Source: Lasiodiplodia sp. COLG20
Taxonomy: Eukaryota; Ascomycota; Dothideomycetes; Botryosphaeriales; Botryosphaeriaceae
Length of the DNA: 64,000 nt
Assembly: GCA_009801085.1 (NCBI GenBank)
Contig: VNWV01000043.1
Coordinates: 30,164 to 94,163 of the forward strand
Direction of reading: 5' to 3'
Shown one piece after another: positions 10,646-21,962 of this stretch. The stretch's first letter is position 1. The number at the start of each line of letters is the position of its first letter. The notes under the pieces were generated by a model that worked only from the letters and a program-made list of their open reading frames with translations, did not search any database and was not told the DNA's origin. The translations under genes were made by a program, and so were the position numbers.

Positions 10646-10720
10646 TAGATGAAGCTATCGTCTGGACGTGTGTGTAGAATTTTTGACTCCACATTCTCGT
10701 CCAGACGATAGCTTCATCTA
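10646..10720. repeat. Perfect 23-bp inverted repeat (hairpin)
   Basis: The arm at 10646-10668 is the exact reverse complement of 10698-10720, with a 29-base spacer. The inner core is GAAGCTATCGTCTGGACG and its complement. The right arm is also the left part of a dispersed repeat found again at 38.4 kb. Possible remnant of a MITE or of a terminal inverted repeat. Confidence 0.9.
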
Positions 10721-10778
10721 CCCATGGCATGAGCAAAAACAAATCCACGCTAGCCATCGGCTGCGAGAGGGGACTGTA
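10696..10778. repeat. Dispersed 83-bp repeat, copy A
   Basis: Aligns without gaps to 38365-38447, with 73 of 83 bases identical by my count. Nine of the ten differences are transitions. Copy A is the more GC-rich of the two. Confidence 0.9.
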
Positions 10779-10984
10779 GAGGGACCTGACCTCGTAGACG
10801 AGATGCGTGTTCCACGGCGCTAGCCACTAGCGCTGCAGATCAGCCGCGCATCGCGCGCCAAATCTTGCTCAGCCCTACGGCTCGTCTCGCCCGCCGCCAA
10901 AAACACGTCTGCACCGACACCAGAAGCTCTTCATTGCCTCCCTTGCCCTCCGCCCCGGCCCGTCCCGTCGCCGCCGCCGCCACG

Positions 10985-11804
10985 ATGCCTCTCGACACGT
11001 CCTCATATTCGCTCGCCTTGCTGCGTCTTGACGGCCGCCGCTGGAACGAGCTGCGTCGCATCCATGCCCAGATCAGCACCCAGGCCGCTGCCGACGGATC
11101 GTCTTACCTGGAAATGGGCAATACCAAAGTCGTGTGTACCGTGACCGGTCCGTCCGAAGGCCGTCGCCAAGGAGGCGTTGCTGCTGCTCAGCGCGAAGGC
11201 GAGGCCAAGATCGAGGTCGAGATTGGCTTTGCGGGCTTCAGCGGCATCGAGAGGAAGAGGAGGGGTCGTGGCGATAAGTAAGCCGTTTCGCTTCCTTCGA
11301 GGACCACCTCGCTGACAATCTCCTGGGCGCACGTCCGAAATGCAGCATACCCTTGTCCAAGCTTTCGCGTCGACCCTGCATACCCAGCGCTACCCTCACA
11401 GTACAATTTCCATATCGCTACATATCCTTTCACAGGACGGCTCGCTGCTGGCCGCTTGCCTCAATGCCGCTACCCTTGCTCTTGTCGATGCTGGAATTCC
11501 CATGAGCGACTACCTTGTTTCCTGCACGGCTGGCTCCACCGCCTCCTATGCCGCCAACGACGAGCAAGCCGACCCGTTGCTCGATCTGAACAACCTGGAA
11601 GAACAAGAGCTTCCGTTCCTGACGGTCGGCTGCTTGGGCCAGAGGGAGGAAGTGAGCGTGCTGGTAATGGAGACCAAAGTGCAGATGAGCAGACTCGAGG
11701 CCATGCTGGCTGTCGGTGTCGACGGCTGCAAACGCGTGCGGGACATCATGGATGGAGTGGTGCGGGCGCATGGAAGACGAATGCTGGAGGCCACTTCAAG
11801 CTGA
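10985..11804 (+). CDS. RRP41: Exosome core subunit Rrp41 (RNase PH fold), abnormal splice site
   Basis: Rrp41/Ski6 is part of the six-subunit RNase PH-like ring of the RNA exosome. The first exon from the ATG at 10985 encodes the typical start (MPLDTSSY...LDGRRWNELR) through GSSYLEMGNTKVVCTVTGPSEGRR to IERKRRGRGDK. The second exon encodes RTSEMQHTLV, HILSQDGSLLAACLNAATLALVDAGIPMSDY and the C-terminal helix. A donor GTAAGC is at 11278 and a branch-like GCTGAC at 11311-11316. To keep the frame and the conserved RTSEMQ, the intron must be 11278-11326, ending in GG instead of AG. The next AG (11345) shifts the frame. If 11325 were A, a canonical TAG acceptor would be present. It is either a rare non-canonical intron, a sequence error or a damaged allele; function is expected to be essential. 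Confidence 0.85.
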
Positions 11805-12686
11805 GAACCACGCCACGGCACAGCAGGAGACTTTACTGGCTTGGAAGACAGAGAAGATTTTCCAAGCTTGCAACGCTGGAACCCCAAAAGACCTCTTCAT
11901 CGGGCCTAGCACATTCTGTCGGCCGAATGGCTTTGTCAACAGAGGGTCTGGATCGACTGTGCATCGGCAAAGGAAAGGAAATGGCCACCGCGCCGGGTGC
12001 TGCTTCATGTGTAAGCGATAGCACGCTGAGACAAACCCAGAGGCTGATTTCGGCGAAAGACATGGCCAGCGCAGAAAGATCTGACGATATGAATACCAAC
12101 GTGTGAATATTCCCCAAGTATTCATTCCAGTTCCACTCGCCTTCGGCAACCCTTTAGACTACATAAACATCTAGCTGTGAAGCACAAAATATGTTGCGGT
12201 GATGTACACTTTGTCGACTACTCAAGCGCGACTAAAGAGAAAAGAGAGGCATGAACAACAGAGTGAGGTACTAAGGCGCCCGCTAGATGCTCAGATATAA
12301 AATCTTTGTCGCGTCAGAAACTTTCATGGTATCATCAACGTAGATGGTGGAGAGAGAGGCAGAAGAAAATGACAGCAAGGAGAAAGCCAAAACTTCGGGA
12401 AGTGAGGTGGAAGCAAGAACGCCAATCCCGATGCGGACCAATGATCTGAGCACAGAGTGACCGCGTGAAGAGAAAACACACAGAAACCACAAACGCAAAC
12501 CCCACTCTTTCTTGCCAGACGCCAGATCCGTGTGTATACATGGCCGTGTGATGATCGAAATAACGTATGCGCTGCCGCCAAGAATAACTCTACCAATTCT
12601 TTCCATATGTCCCCCTCTCCAGCTCCCATAGCAGGAGATGGGGCCTTTCGTACCTCGATTCGTTTTCTTTTGATCGGAGTTACTCC
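11805..12686. other. Intergenic, convergent 3' regions
   Basis: Between the RRP41 stop and the stop of the leftward F-box gene. No coding sequence or RNA gene seen; likely 3' UTRs of both. Confidence 0.5.
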
Positions 12687-15615
12687 TCATGTTCTTGGCA
12701 CTCTCCAGGTGCCGTCGGCAACCGTGGCGAACTTGACTCCGCGGCCCTTTCTTTGGACACCACCGTTGTTGAGCCATCGGCTCAGGTTCTTGCATTGGCT
12801 AACATCAAATTCCTCGAGATCACTGCAGCCTTCGAGAACCGCTTCAACCCCGGTACCGGTGACGCGAACGCAGCCACGGACAGAAAGATACTTCAGCTCC
12901 AGGAGGTGCAGGCTGATGCTGCGGAGAGAGCTGTCGGATACCGCTGAGCCGCAAAATGCGAGGTTGAGGTGCGTGAGCATCGGGCAGCCCAGAGCGAGAA
13001 CTTCCGTGGCCGTGTCGGAAAGCGCGCAGCAGAAAGACTGGGAATTCTGTAAGTGGTGATTAAACACTAAGGGCGCTCATTAGACTTACCAGGTCAAGCT
13101 CTCTGAGGGCTTTGGCAGCATTCGTCAGGAACACGATTGCGTTATCCGTGAGATAAGTGCAGTCGGCAAGACAGATCCTCGTGAGATTCGGGAATGGATA
13201 AACGCTCCAGTGCTGGAACCCTTGATCCGTGATGGTGGTGCATCTCGTAAGATCGATCGATTCTAACCGCGTCGAGGCATGAACCGCAATGTGTGCCATC
13301 GAACGGTCCGTGATATGCTTGCAATAGCTCAGCGTCAAGCGCCTGAGCTTCGGACAGCCGACAACGGTCCCTGGAGGGAGCTGCTGCACCTGTTGTTGCT
13401 GCTGCGCCTTGCGACCGTAGCGGCCGTTCATCTGGGCCTGTTGTGCTTGCATGTACCCTGGGGGCAAGTCGGGCACAATCCAGCCCACTACGCGTGCCAA
13501 GAGGTTATCTCCAACTTTGCGACAGTTGCTGAGGTCAACCTCCTCTAGACCCTTGGCTTTGTTGACCATTTCAAGCACCGCCTGGCCAGTGATATCCCAT
13601 ACACTCTTCATCCTCCACTTCTTCACGTTGGCCCCGCATGTCGTTGCCAAGGCGGTGAACCCTTCGTCTGTCAGATGGAAGCAGTTGCTGATGTCGACAT
13701 ACCGAGGCCGTTGACCCACGAACGGACAGATGATATCGGTGAGAACTCGGTCTGTGATACGCCGGTTGTAGGGTGCCAGATCCAAGTCGTAAAGAATGCT
13801 GGGCGAAGAGGTCAGGATCTTGAGCCAGTGCATCGAAACAGTTCGGAGGCGCATCAACTCTGCAATGTCGAGATGCTGAAAGATCTTGACCAGAATAATA
13901 TCTGGAAGAATGCCCTTCCCTTTACGGCTTGGCCGCCGAATGATCTTCTGGCGCTTGAAGGAACTCGAACGCTCTGGCGTAAGGCGCTCTTCTTGCGTGA
14001 ATATGGGAGAGGGAAGGAGTCCGTTGGGCTTGGGAGACTCATGATGAAGTTTTGGCGCATCCTGCGACTTGGGTGTCTCCTGAGCTGGCTCTTGCACCGG
14101 GGGAGCACCCGGCGGGGGCGGAGCAAGCGAAGCTCTCCTTGATCGCGAGCGGGCGTTGTCGAGATCGACGTTCAGGAATGGGTCAGGATCAAAGGGTTCA
14201 ACGGTTAGGCCTTCGTCTTTGACTTTGGGAGCAAAGCCGTTCTCCTTTTCGGCAAAACTGTCTGTGAAAGTAACGGCGGGAAGGCTTTTTCTGCGTGACT
14301 CGGGGGTACGGTCATTGATGACAAGCTCGTTGATCGCGGGTGTACCGTCACAAATATCGGGCATTTCCGTATCCCTCTGGGCAGCAGCATCCAGACGGGC
14401 TCTTGCAGTGTTCTCTATCTGCTGTCGCAGCTCTGGGGAGCATCGTTGCCACAGCTCGTTCAAAACATCGCCGCCAATTGCCAGACACTCGACCGAGGCG
14501 ATCGAACGTACTGTCGCGGTGCGTCGCGGAGCCAAGTCCAGACTGACGACTTCTCCGAAATACTGGCCAGCCTTGAGGCGGGCGATCACGTGCTGGATGT
14601 TTTTGGGGCTGGATTGCTTTTTCCTGGTCTCTTCGTCCGGGGGCGTTTCGGACACGACTTCAACTTCACCTCGCACAATGAAAAACACGTCGCGCCCGTG
14701 AGAACCCTGCTGGATGACATCGGTGAATGGAGGGTAGGTGCGGGGTTGGGCGTTAAGGCCCAGGAAATGCAGAATGTCCGAGGGCAAGCTGGAGAACAAG
14801 GGCAGCTCCTTCAGCAGCTGACGCACGTTGACGGTCCCGCTGCCGATGGCGCTCGACGCTGCCGCCTCGGCAAGGCCTGGGCTGGGCGACTTCCTCTTCT
14901 TGTTACTAACCAAGACCTCCCCGTCCCTGATCTCGCCAGCGTCGCCCATCTCCACATCGCCATCGGTCGTGTCTCGCGACCGCTTACCGCTGCGGGACGG
15001 CCCCCGGGCGTGCTGCTTGGAGTCCTTGAGCTCTTTCTTCTTGCGCTCCAAGATGGCCAACCGCTCCTTGGCCTCGTCCAGGATGGACTGCTCGACCTCG
15101 GGGAAGCGAGGCAGCTCCTTCTTGAGGTCCTCCTTGTTCAGGCGGACCACCATGGAGCGCATCTTGGCGACAATGGTGGCGGTGCGTGGGATGTCCATCA
15201 GGATACCGATCTCGCCGAAGAAGGCGCCGGGGCGCAGCTCGGCGAAGGTGCTCTCACCGTCGCGCGAAGTGACGCGGACGCCACCGCGAACCAGCCAGTA
15301 CATGGCCTTGGCCTCGTCGCCCTCGGCTATGATGGTGTCGTGTGGCGAGTACAGCTGGGGCCGCAGGTGGGTGCCAATGGCGGCGAGGAACGAATCGGGA
15401 GCGGACAGGAACAGCGGAAAGGAACGGAGGCGGTCGATGAGGTCGAGGGGCAGGCCCTGGATGGTCGAGGCCGTGAGCGGTGAGGGCCGCACCGGCTTGG
15501 TTGGATTCGTCTCGGAGTCGAAGGCACGTATCAAGGCGAAGGGGTCGGGAACAGGGCCGCCGTTCACCTTGCTGGCGTGGACAGTCGGGCCTCCGGCCCT
15601 GTGATGGCGCCGCAT
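12687..15615 (-). CDS. Double cyclic-nucleotide-binding, F-box and LRR protein
   Basis: Exons 15615-13090 and 13046-12687 encode 961 residues; the 43-bp intron is GTAAGT..CAG. The frame opens further upstream only from a TTG, so the ATG at 15615 is used. Domains in order: cNMP-binding domain 1 (about 64-180, phosphate-binding cassette FGEIGILMDIPRTAT), basic/acidic linker, cNMP-binding domain 2 (about 270-390, FGEVVSLDLAPRRTAT), a disordered linker with two RRxS sites (RRKS 441-444, RRAS 493-496), an F-box (about 569-612, LPDIILVKIFQHLD) and AMN1-like leucine-rich repeats to the end. Both cassettes keep the Glu and Arg used to grip the cyclic phosphate. It is probably a substrate receptor of an SCF ubiquitin ligase possibly gated by cAMP/cGMP; the substrate is unknown. 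Confidence 0.88.
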
Positions 15616-18600
15616 GGTGGAGGAGCGGCGCCGGCGCGCGTGTCGAATGATGGTGGTGGTGGGCGACGGTGCACGGGGAGAAGAGGTCAAACGCGTCGGC
15701 GGCCTTCCACCCTTTTGTCTTGTCGGTGGGAGGAGCTGGGAATTACGTAAGGCAGGCGGGAGGCTAGAGGAGTCGCATGGTTCGCGGAGCGCGAGGGAAT
15801 TGGGCGGTGCGGCTCCGGGGGGCGCTATATACTGGCGTGGGTGAGGGTTTGTTGACAAGAAGCGGTCAACTGTCTGAGCGTGTCGAGGTGGAGCGCGGGG
15901 GACAGGCCTCGCGGGTGGGGAGAGCTTCGGCGAGAGGCAAATTGCCAATCGCGCACCACGACGCGGCGGATGCTAGCGCACGCGGGCAGCGGCGCGCAGC
16001 AGGACGGCAGCGACGCAGCTTCCGCGCGAGCGAGCAGCTGCTGGATGCGCGCGCGGCGGCGGGCGTGGCTTTCTTTGATGAGTTGTGAGACTCTGGATGC
16101 CCACTTTCCGGCTCCACCGCGCGCTGGCTCGTGCCGCGGGCCTGCCCTTCGATCGCACTTCGCGGCGGCTTCTGTGGCTTCGAGAAAGTCGGCTAGTGTT
16201 ACTTAGCCCTGGTGAATGGGGGCGACGCAGCCACCACGAGACGACACTGCGCGGAAAAGAACCAGCCCTGCGCCCGCCCTGTCGCCTGTCGCTCGAGCGC
16301 CTGCCCGGCCGCACCCTACGCTGCTGGCCCATTGATTAGGGGTTCCCTGCTCCGCCGAAAGGCCGGCGCACGCTGCTCCCAGAGCGTCGCGGGTGACCCG
16401 CCGTCTTTCCTTATTGTGGCTCGCTCTGAGCAGCTTCTTCAGATGACGCCCTGCAGGGTCCGGAGAGGGTGGCCACGCCGTTGCGCGCCCGCGCCCGCGA
16501 TGCTGCTGTTCTTCAGCGCTTGGCGGGTTGGCTGGCTCGCGATCCGCCGGAGATCAGCAGGGGAAACTGGCCCTGCAGTAACGGTTGTCAGAAGTAGCCC
16601 GCTGCATCCGCGCTCCAGCAGCACACGCGCCCGCCCGCCTGCACCCTGCTGCACGCCGCACGAGACGCCCCGACCGTCGCCACTCCCCAGCGCCGACCGC
16701 TGCCGCCCACACAGATCCAAAATTCGCTGCTGGCAGCAGTGGTTTTGTTTGCACTTTGTTTCAGGCGCCTGTGCTTCGTCGTGCCAGCTGTGGCGTGCCG
16801 CCGCGCTTGTGTGGCCCTCGATGCTTCCCGTTGTCTGCAGGATCGAGGCTCACGCAACTGCCCGCAGCCATGACTCACGTAGAGGTTTGTGGCGGTGTCC
16901 GCTTTCATCCAACCTGCTGCCTTCTCGCGGTCAAGCACGATACATACATAAGAGCTTGCACAGTCCTTGCGGCGCGTTTTCTGTCGCTTTCGCGGCCTGC
17001 ATCTTTCATCAACCGTCACGGACAGAGATAATCTTTCTATCCGTCTGCCGGCTCGCTTGTGCGCGTCCTTTGCCACGAGCACTTCATTATCCTCATTCTT
17101 CCAAGCTCGTCATCCTCCGCCCTAGTCTTAGCGGGATTCCTAACTTGGCCGAGAAAAAAATAGCGTTTTGCTCTGCCAAGGTGCGTCCTTTATACATTTA
17201 TACCATCTATGACGAGCACTCTTCAGCTGTGCAGGCGCAGCGGGCCGCGGAAGTTTTATCCTTCTCAGACATGTCTCATTCGAGACCCATCATGCTACTT
17301 GCAGCCTTTGTCCAAGATTTTTTTTTCTCCCTTGGGAGGTTCAACCCCTACATCTACAGCCCAGCATTCGGTTTAGCTGCTCACGTAGGAGGACGAGGAC
17401 TTCGCGGGAGACTCTGCAACCCACGTGCGGACGGACACGGAACCAGAGAACTAGTGCTCACACCAGTTCTCACCGTTCGCCGCTGCTGCACGAGAGCGAA
17501 CAAGCGGCAGTACAGGTGCATGGCCATAGTGTACATGAAGCACGCGAAGCCACGGTGAGGCTCGCGTTCTGCATCGGCGGCCGTGTGTGAGAAGGCTACG
17601 TATCGGGGAATTCTCCGTCTGCACGATGCGGTGGTTTTGCTGCGCTGGCCCCATCCATCGTCCAGCACCGCCAGCACGCCCCCGCCATTGGACTTTTCCT
17701 GCCTGCCAAAGCTCCTGGCTGGTGGTCGAGGCGTCCCGATGCTTCGCAAGGAGATTGGTCCGAGTCTACGCCAAACTTCTTCCTTCGTCGACCTGGTCAG
17801 CGTGTGTGCCTTTCCATTGTTAACGCCATCGCCATCACGTGCAGAAATTCATGGGGCGCTCCCGCAACTACGCCTTACTCAGCATCTTTCGGTTCTCGCC
17901 CCTGAAGACACAGCAGTAGTGCTGAGTCCTCAACGCTGCGCCATCTCATCGCCGTTGTTCGACTGCAATCTCCCGACCCCCAACTGCATGATGAGGAGGA
18001 CGATCAGCCCGGCGACGGTGATGCTACGCTCTCTACTCATCCAACGAGCGAGCTCCATGCCTTTCTAAAGTGACTGCGCCCCCGCCCCGTGTTATTAAAT
18101 GCTTCCGGTCTCTGGCTCAATGCACGCTACGTCATCCGAGTTGAAGTGGGTGCAGCCGATGACCTCGTCACCTATTCGCTGCCTGACCTTGCAGACGACA
18201 ACAGCGCTAGTACTGTCAGGCAGCAACACTATCGGCCATCGCCGCCGCCTTGCGCATCGCGCCTGAGCCAAGTGCTGCTCCTGCCATCATCCCGCATCCA
18301 TCCCTTTAGCCAATGGTGCAGCAGTCCGCCTCCTTCGCTGCTGGTTCATCGGGATCAAAAGCCAAGCTCCGTCCTAGGTCGGACGTCATCGGCCGCTTGC
18401 GCTGGGTCGACAGTCTGGATAACGCCGCGGCCTACGTCGTTGGTTACCGTGATCGTTTTGACGGCGTGTTGGAGCTGTTATTTGAACGCTGGGTTGCAAA
18501 GAGTACCGCCGAGGAATGGATCCCGTTACACTTTGGTCAGCTACGATGTATTCGCCTTGTGACGTGAGGGGGTTGTTGACCACGTCTTTGGCAGCGCTGG

Positions 18601-19674
18601 TTCTGACGCCACTTGTAGAAGGAAGGCCAACGGGAGCATCCCATCAGCACAAGCACGCTTATGTGGTGGTTCGCCACCATGTCTGTCTGACGTCTGGCCT
18701 GCTTCCGTCGACGATGCATGTGCGGAGAACGCGCAGATCTCAGCTGTATAGTAATATTGAGAGAAGAAGGCGGGGTGGTACATGGCGCGCTGACCTCTAA
18801 AAGGGCGGTTCGGTGCACCTTTCACCATCTCTTCGGGCGGGTCCATCAGGCACGGACGCCGTCATTAGCGGTGATAGGCCGCGATGACAGCTACGGTCGA
18901 GACGGCGGCTCACGCGCCCAGGATCAGGTTACCGGGTGGGGTTAGCCTGGGATACGATGCGTCGATCTGCATTTTCGAGACGGATTCCCGGGGCTGCGGA
19001 AACGAGGCTGTGTGCTGGCAGGTGTTCATACACGATCTGCAACTCATTGCATCAGTAGGGTATCCATCCATAGTGCCGGAGAGAACCAGGTTTCTTACCG
19101 ATGGTTTGCAGCTTGTGGCATCTTGGGTTGAACTGCTGTTCTCTTCACACTACTGCTCCACCTAATGGTGTATTTGCATTCGTGTCTTTACGTCATATGC
19201 GTCGTGATTTACAATCCCCAGGCTCCTAGCGACAGTTATCCGCCCAAAACCCAAAAGTACGGGCCCGTCCCTCGCAACGCCATTCAAAGAAGAGCGGAAA
19301 AGAAGTAAACAAAAAAATAATGATAGCCTTCTGCCGAGTTCTCGTCCAATTTCAGAGAGAATAAGATGGGCTTCATCGCTTTTCCTCTGTCAAATCCATG
19401 TCATGCAACCTTCTTTAAATTGCATCCCAAAAGAAACCCCATCTTGAATATGACGACCACCTAAGTCTTTCTCGGCAGTGTTCGATTGAGAGACAGATTG
19501 GATAAATTGAAGCCGTATATGCCAAGAAAAGGTGCGTCATCCAGTGGTTTGCGAGGAAGGTTATTACCCAAACAGTAAAGAAAAACATATGAGACAATAG
19601 GAATATGGTGAAAGCAAAGACGTGGTCATGAATCGTATCCAAATCCCCGAGATGGACCAATGTCGGAGGTCCGG
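15616..19674. other. Long gene-poor stretch (about 4 kb)
   Basis: Upstream of the F-box gene and downstream of the leftward glycine-zipper gene. Several open frames exist, the longest about 16.2-17.56 kb on the plus strand. Their Arg/Cys/Ser/Pro/Ala-rich composition, the lack of an ATG at the start and the absence of any domain argue against coding. No tRNA, rRNA or repeat family was recognised. The first 1.2 kb is strongly GC-rich and may be a long 5' leader and promoter. Confidence 0.5.
15825..15831 (-). promoter_or_regulatory. Possible TATA box of the F-box gene
   Basis: TATATAG on the minus strand within a GC-rich stretch, 210 bp upstream of the ATG at 15615. Confidence 0.35.
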
Positions 19675-20923
19675 TCAACGGCTCCTTTGCCTGCGGTCGT
19701 GGTAGTAATCGTCATCATCGTCATAGATCGACCGCTCGTTCCTCTCATGCCTCTTTTGCTCAAACTTCTCGTATTTCCTCTCTGCCTCGTGAGCACCCAT
19801 CGCACCAACCACAGCAGCTGCGACGGTAGCCAAAGTGTCTCCCTTGGTCAGTTCGGTTCCTAAGAATCCTCCGGCCAAGGCACCCACGGCAGCGGAGGCG
19901 ACGCCGCTGCCATAGGGGGATTTGCTACGCCGGCGGCGTCTTGATGTCGAGCTGCGAACGCTATCATGGCGGCGAGTTTCACGTTCGTAAGGAGGAGCGT
20001 TTGAATAGGTGTCCCGAACAGAGCAACTGCCGCGATAGCCCTCTGCGCGCGTTCTCTGGATGGGAGCAGCGCTTTCCCGGACAGACGTGGCACGTGTCGT
20101 CCGCGGATATGGATACGGCGGTGGAAAGTATTCATCGGCGGACTTCATACGGCCGCCGGCAGGCAGATCGCGGGCTGGTGGATATTCATAAGTATCCCGC
20201 TGGTCTCTGAAGCGGACAACGTCGTAGGTGTCTTGGGCATGACTCCTGCGGCTCGCATGGCTGCGGATACTGCTGCTACGTCGTCCACTGTAAGCCTCGG
20301 AAGGCGTGCTGGGACCGTCTGCGTCTGGGTCATTGAAGGCCTCGGTTTCGACGTAGGCGCGCGTGAAATCCCTGCGGGAGCGGCTTATGTCGTCTTCATC
20401 CTCGGAATAGTCATCGGTGTGGGTGAAGGGCGCGCGACCACCGTGCAGACCGCTGGCTGAAAGAGCGCGGCGATTGTACTCGGTGCGGGGCGGAAGCGGG
20501 CGGTACGGTACCAAGTCCCGATCCTGGCGATCATCCCTGTAGCTGCGCGGAGTCTCTCGATAGTAGTCTTGCGGGCGACCATCGGTACTGTAGCGTTCGT
20601 AGCGGTCAACACGGTTCTGTTCGCGCCTAGATCTCCCTCTTGGCCCGCGCGAGTCGCCATGAGTGTAGTCGTAATCGTCATCGTAGCTCCCGTCATAGCC
20701 ATAATTGTACCGGTCGTCTTGTTGATCTGCCTGGCCAGCCGACTTGCGCCTTTGCCTGTACTTGGACCATCGTTTCTTGGGGTTTGGGATCCTGTCGTAG
20801 ACCTTGTCGTAATACTTGCTATTTGCGAATTGTGCGATGGCGCCGGCGCCTATGTCCTTTTGGAAGTCAGCCAGGGCAAGCGGGCGGGAAGGGTAGAGGT
20901 CGTACTACGAGCGCGGGGTCCAT
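19675..20923 (-). CDS. Arg/Tyr-rich protein with glycine-zipper hydrophobic segment
   Basis: Exon 1 is only 15 bp (20923-20909, MDPAL in a strong Kozak context, ACCATGG), then a 52-bp intron (20908-20857, branch GGCTGAC), then exon 2 (20856-19675); total 398 residues. The N-terminus after the splice reads DIGAGAIAQFANSKYYDKV, followed by a basic RIPNPKKRWSKYRQRRKS stretch. The middle is low-complexity, rich in Arg, Asp, Tyr and Ser. Near the C-terminus lies a hydrophobic glycine/alanine segment (VASAAVGALAGGFLGTEL, then ATVAAAVVGAMGAHEAERKYEK) like a glycine zipper, as in fungal DUF3824-type proteins, then a charged end with Asp and Arg runs. Membrane association is likely; function is unknown. 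Confidence 0.75.
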
Positions 20924-21485
20924 GGTTGCGGGCGTGGTACGGCAGAGGGTTGCAGAACGGCGTTGCACCGGGCTGGAGGAAGCTTGCGGTGTTTCGGAGG
21001 CGGGAAGGGAAAGGACAGCAGGCGGGAGTTATAATATGAAGGCAGCCATGGCTGCCCGAAAGATGATGACAGGCTGCAGGGCTGCTCGCTGATCGGCGTC
21101 GTGGTGCAGGTGGATCTCCGTCAGCGACGACGCATGGACGGCGAGGCACAGGAGATGTAAGGGAAAATGAGAGGCAGGAAAGGCGGAGAAATACAAGCTC
21201 ATGCGCCAGGACATGGGCGACGGGTCGCGGGAGTGGCAGGCTGGCGCTGCCGCTCGAGTCAGCCCATAAGGGTCCGATGACGTGCCCTCTCCACGCCGGC
21301 GCGCGAGCAAGCTGCGTCCCCACCCCAGGTCACCAGATGTGCCCAGGATCGTCAGCACCCCACGCGCCGTCGATCCGGACAACCAGGCACCGCATCTCGA
21401 AGTCAAAGTATCGTCGTGGAAAGCGCGTTGTATTTCTACTACCAAATCACCCGGCTAGCAAAACTCCAGAGTCTATTCCGCGCGC
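20924..21485. other. Intergenic
   Basis: Promoter of the leftward glycine-zipper gene (a TTATAA element near 21029-21034 on the minus strand) and the 3' region of the DUF7053 gene. Nothing else seen. Confidence 0.5.
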
Positions 21486-21962
21486 CTAGGCCTTGGCGGC
21501 CTCCTCGAGCAGCTTGGTCTGCTGCTCCGGGTGCGTCTTCTCGACGTTGCCCTTGGCCATCTTCTTGGTGACCATGTTGCCGTCAATCTCGACGTCCTCC
21601 TTCAGCTCGCCGTCGGCAACCCTCCACTGGCCGGCGATCTTGAGCGTGCCGACGGGCGGCTTCGCGTCAACGAGCGAGTCGACACCGCCGGCGACGTTGG
21701 TGAGGGTAAGCTTGTAGGTAGTCTGCTCAACGGTCAGCGGCTGTCGCGGTCACATGCGAACACGGCTATGTACCTGGCCAATGGGCTTCTTGTCGGTGAC
21801 GTTGTAGGTGGCCTGGGTGGACGCGTCGCCCGAGTCGAGCTCGTAGGAGACGAGGGCCGGGCAGAGGGTCTTGATCATGAGGTCGTGGTTGTGGAGAGCG
21901 TTGATGACCTGCTGCTCGCTGACGCCGGCGGGCAGGGGAGTGGAAATGCTGGTGGTGGCCAT
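21486..21962 (-). CDS. DUF7053-family small protein
   Basis: Exons 21962-21774 and 21722-21486, with a 51-bp intron GTACAT..CAG, give 141 residues. The start region PLPAGVSEQQVINALHNHD and the pattern of a TYNVTDKKPIGQ strand, a TYKLTLTNVAGGVDSLVDA strand and a GQWRV strand resemble the fungal DUF7053 family, small soluble proteins with a predicted lipid-binding (SRPBCC-like) fold. The C-terminus is a Lys/Glu-rich helix ending in EEAAKA. No signal peptide or membrane segment, so probably cytosolic. A TATA element lies about 90 bp upstream, suggesting strong or regulated expression. The biochemical role of the family is not known to me. Confidence 0.75.

Larger units (their letters stand above)
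10352..10984. other. Intergenic with hairpin and repeat copy
   Basis: Holds a perfect 23-bp inverted repeat, one copy of a dispersed 83-bp repeat, and, at 10817-10833, a small palindrome (GCGCTAG, CCA, CTAGCGC) about 150 bp before the RRP41 start. Confidence 0.6.

Noticed and set aside
14446..15483. Plus-strand open frame of 345 codons
   Set aside because: It is antisense to the cyclic-nucleotide/F-box gene, whose domains are clear; the frame is a by-product of its codon bias.
15616..15948. Possible N-terminal extension of the F-box protein
   Set aside because: The extension begins at TTG and is low-complexity Pro/Arg/Ser; the ATG at 15615 is the first in frame.
16212..17558. Long plus-strand open frame (about 448 codons)
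   Set aside because: It begins at GTG rather than ATG, its composition is Arg/Ser/Pro/Cys-rich as expected of non-coding GC-rich DNA, and no domain or splice partner was seen.
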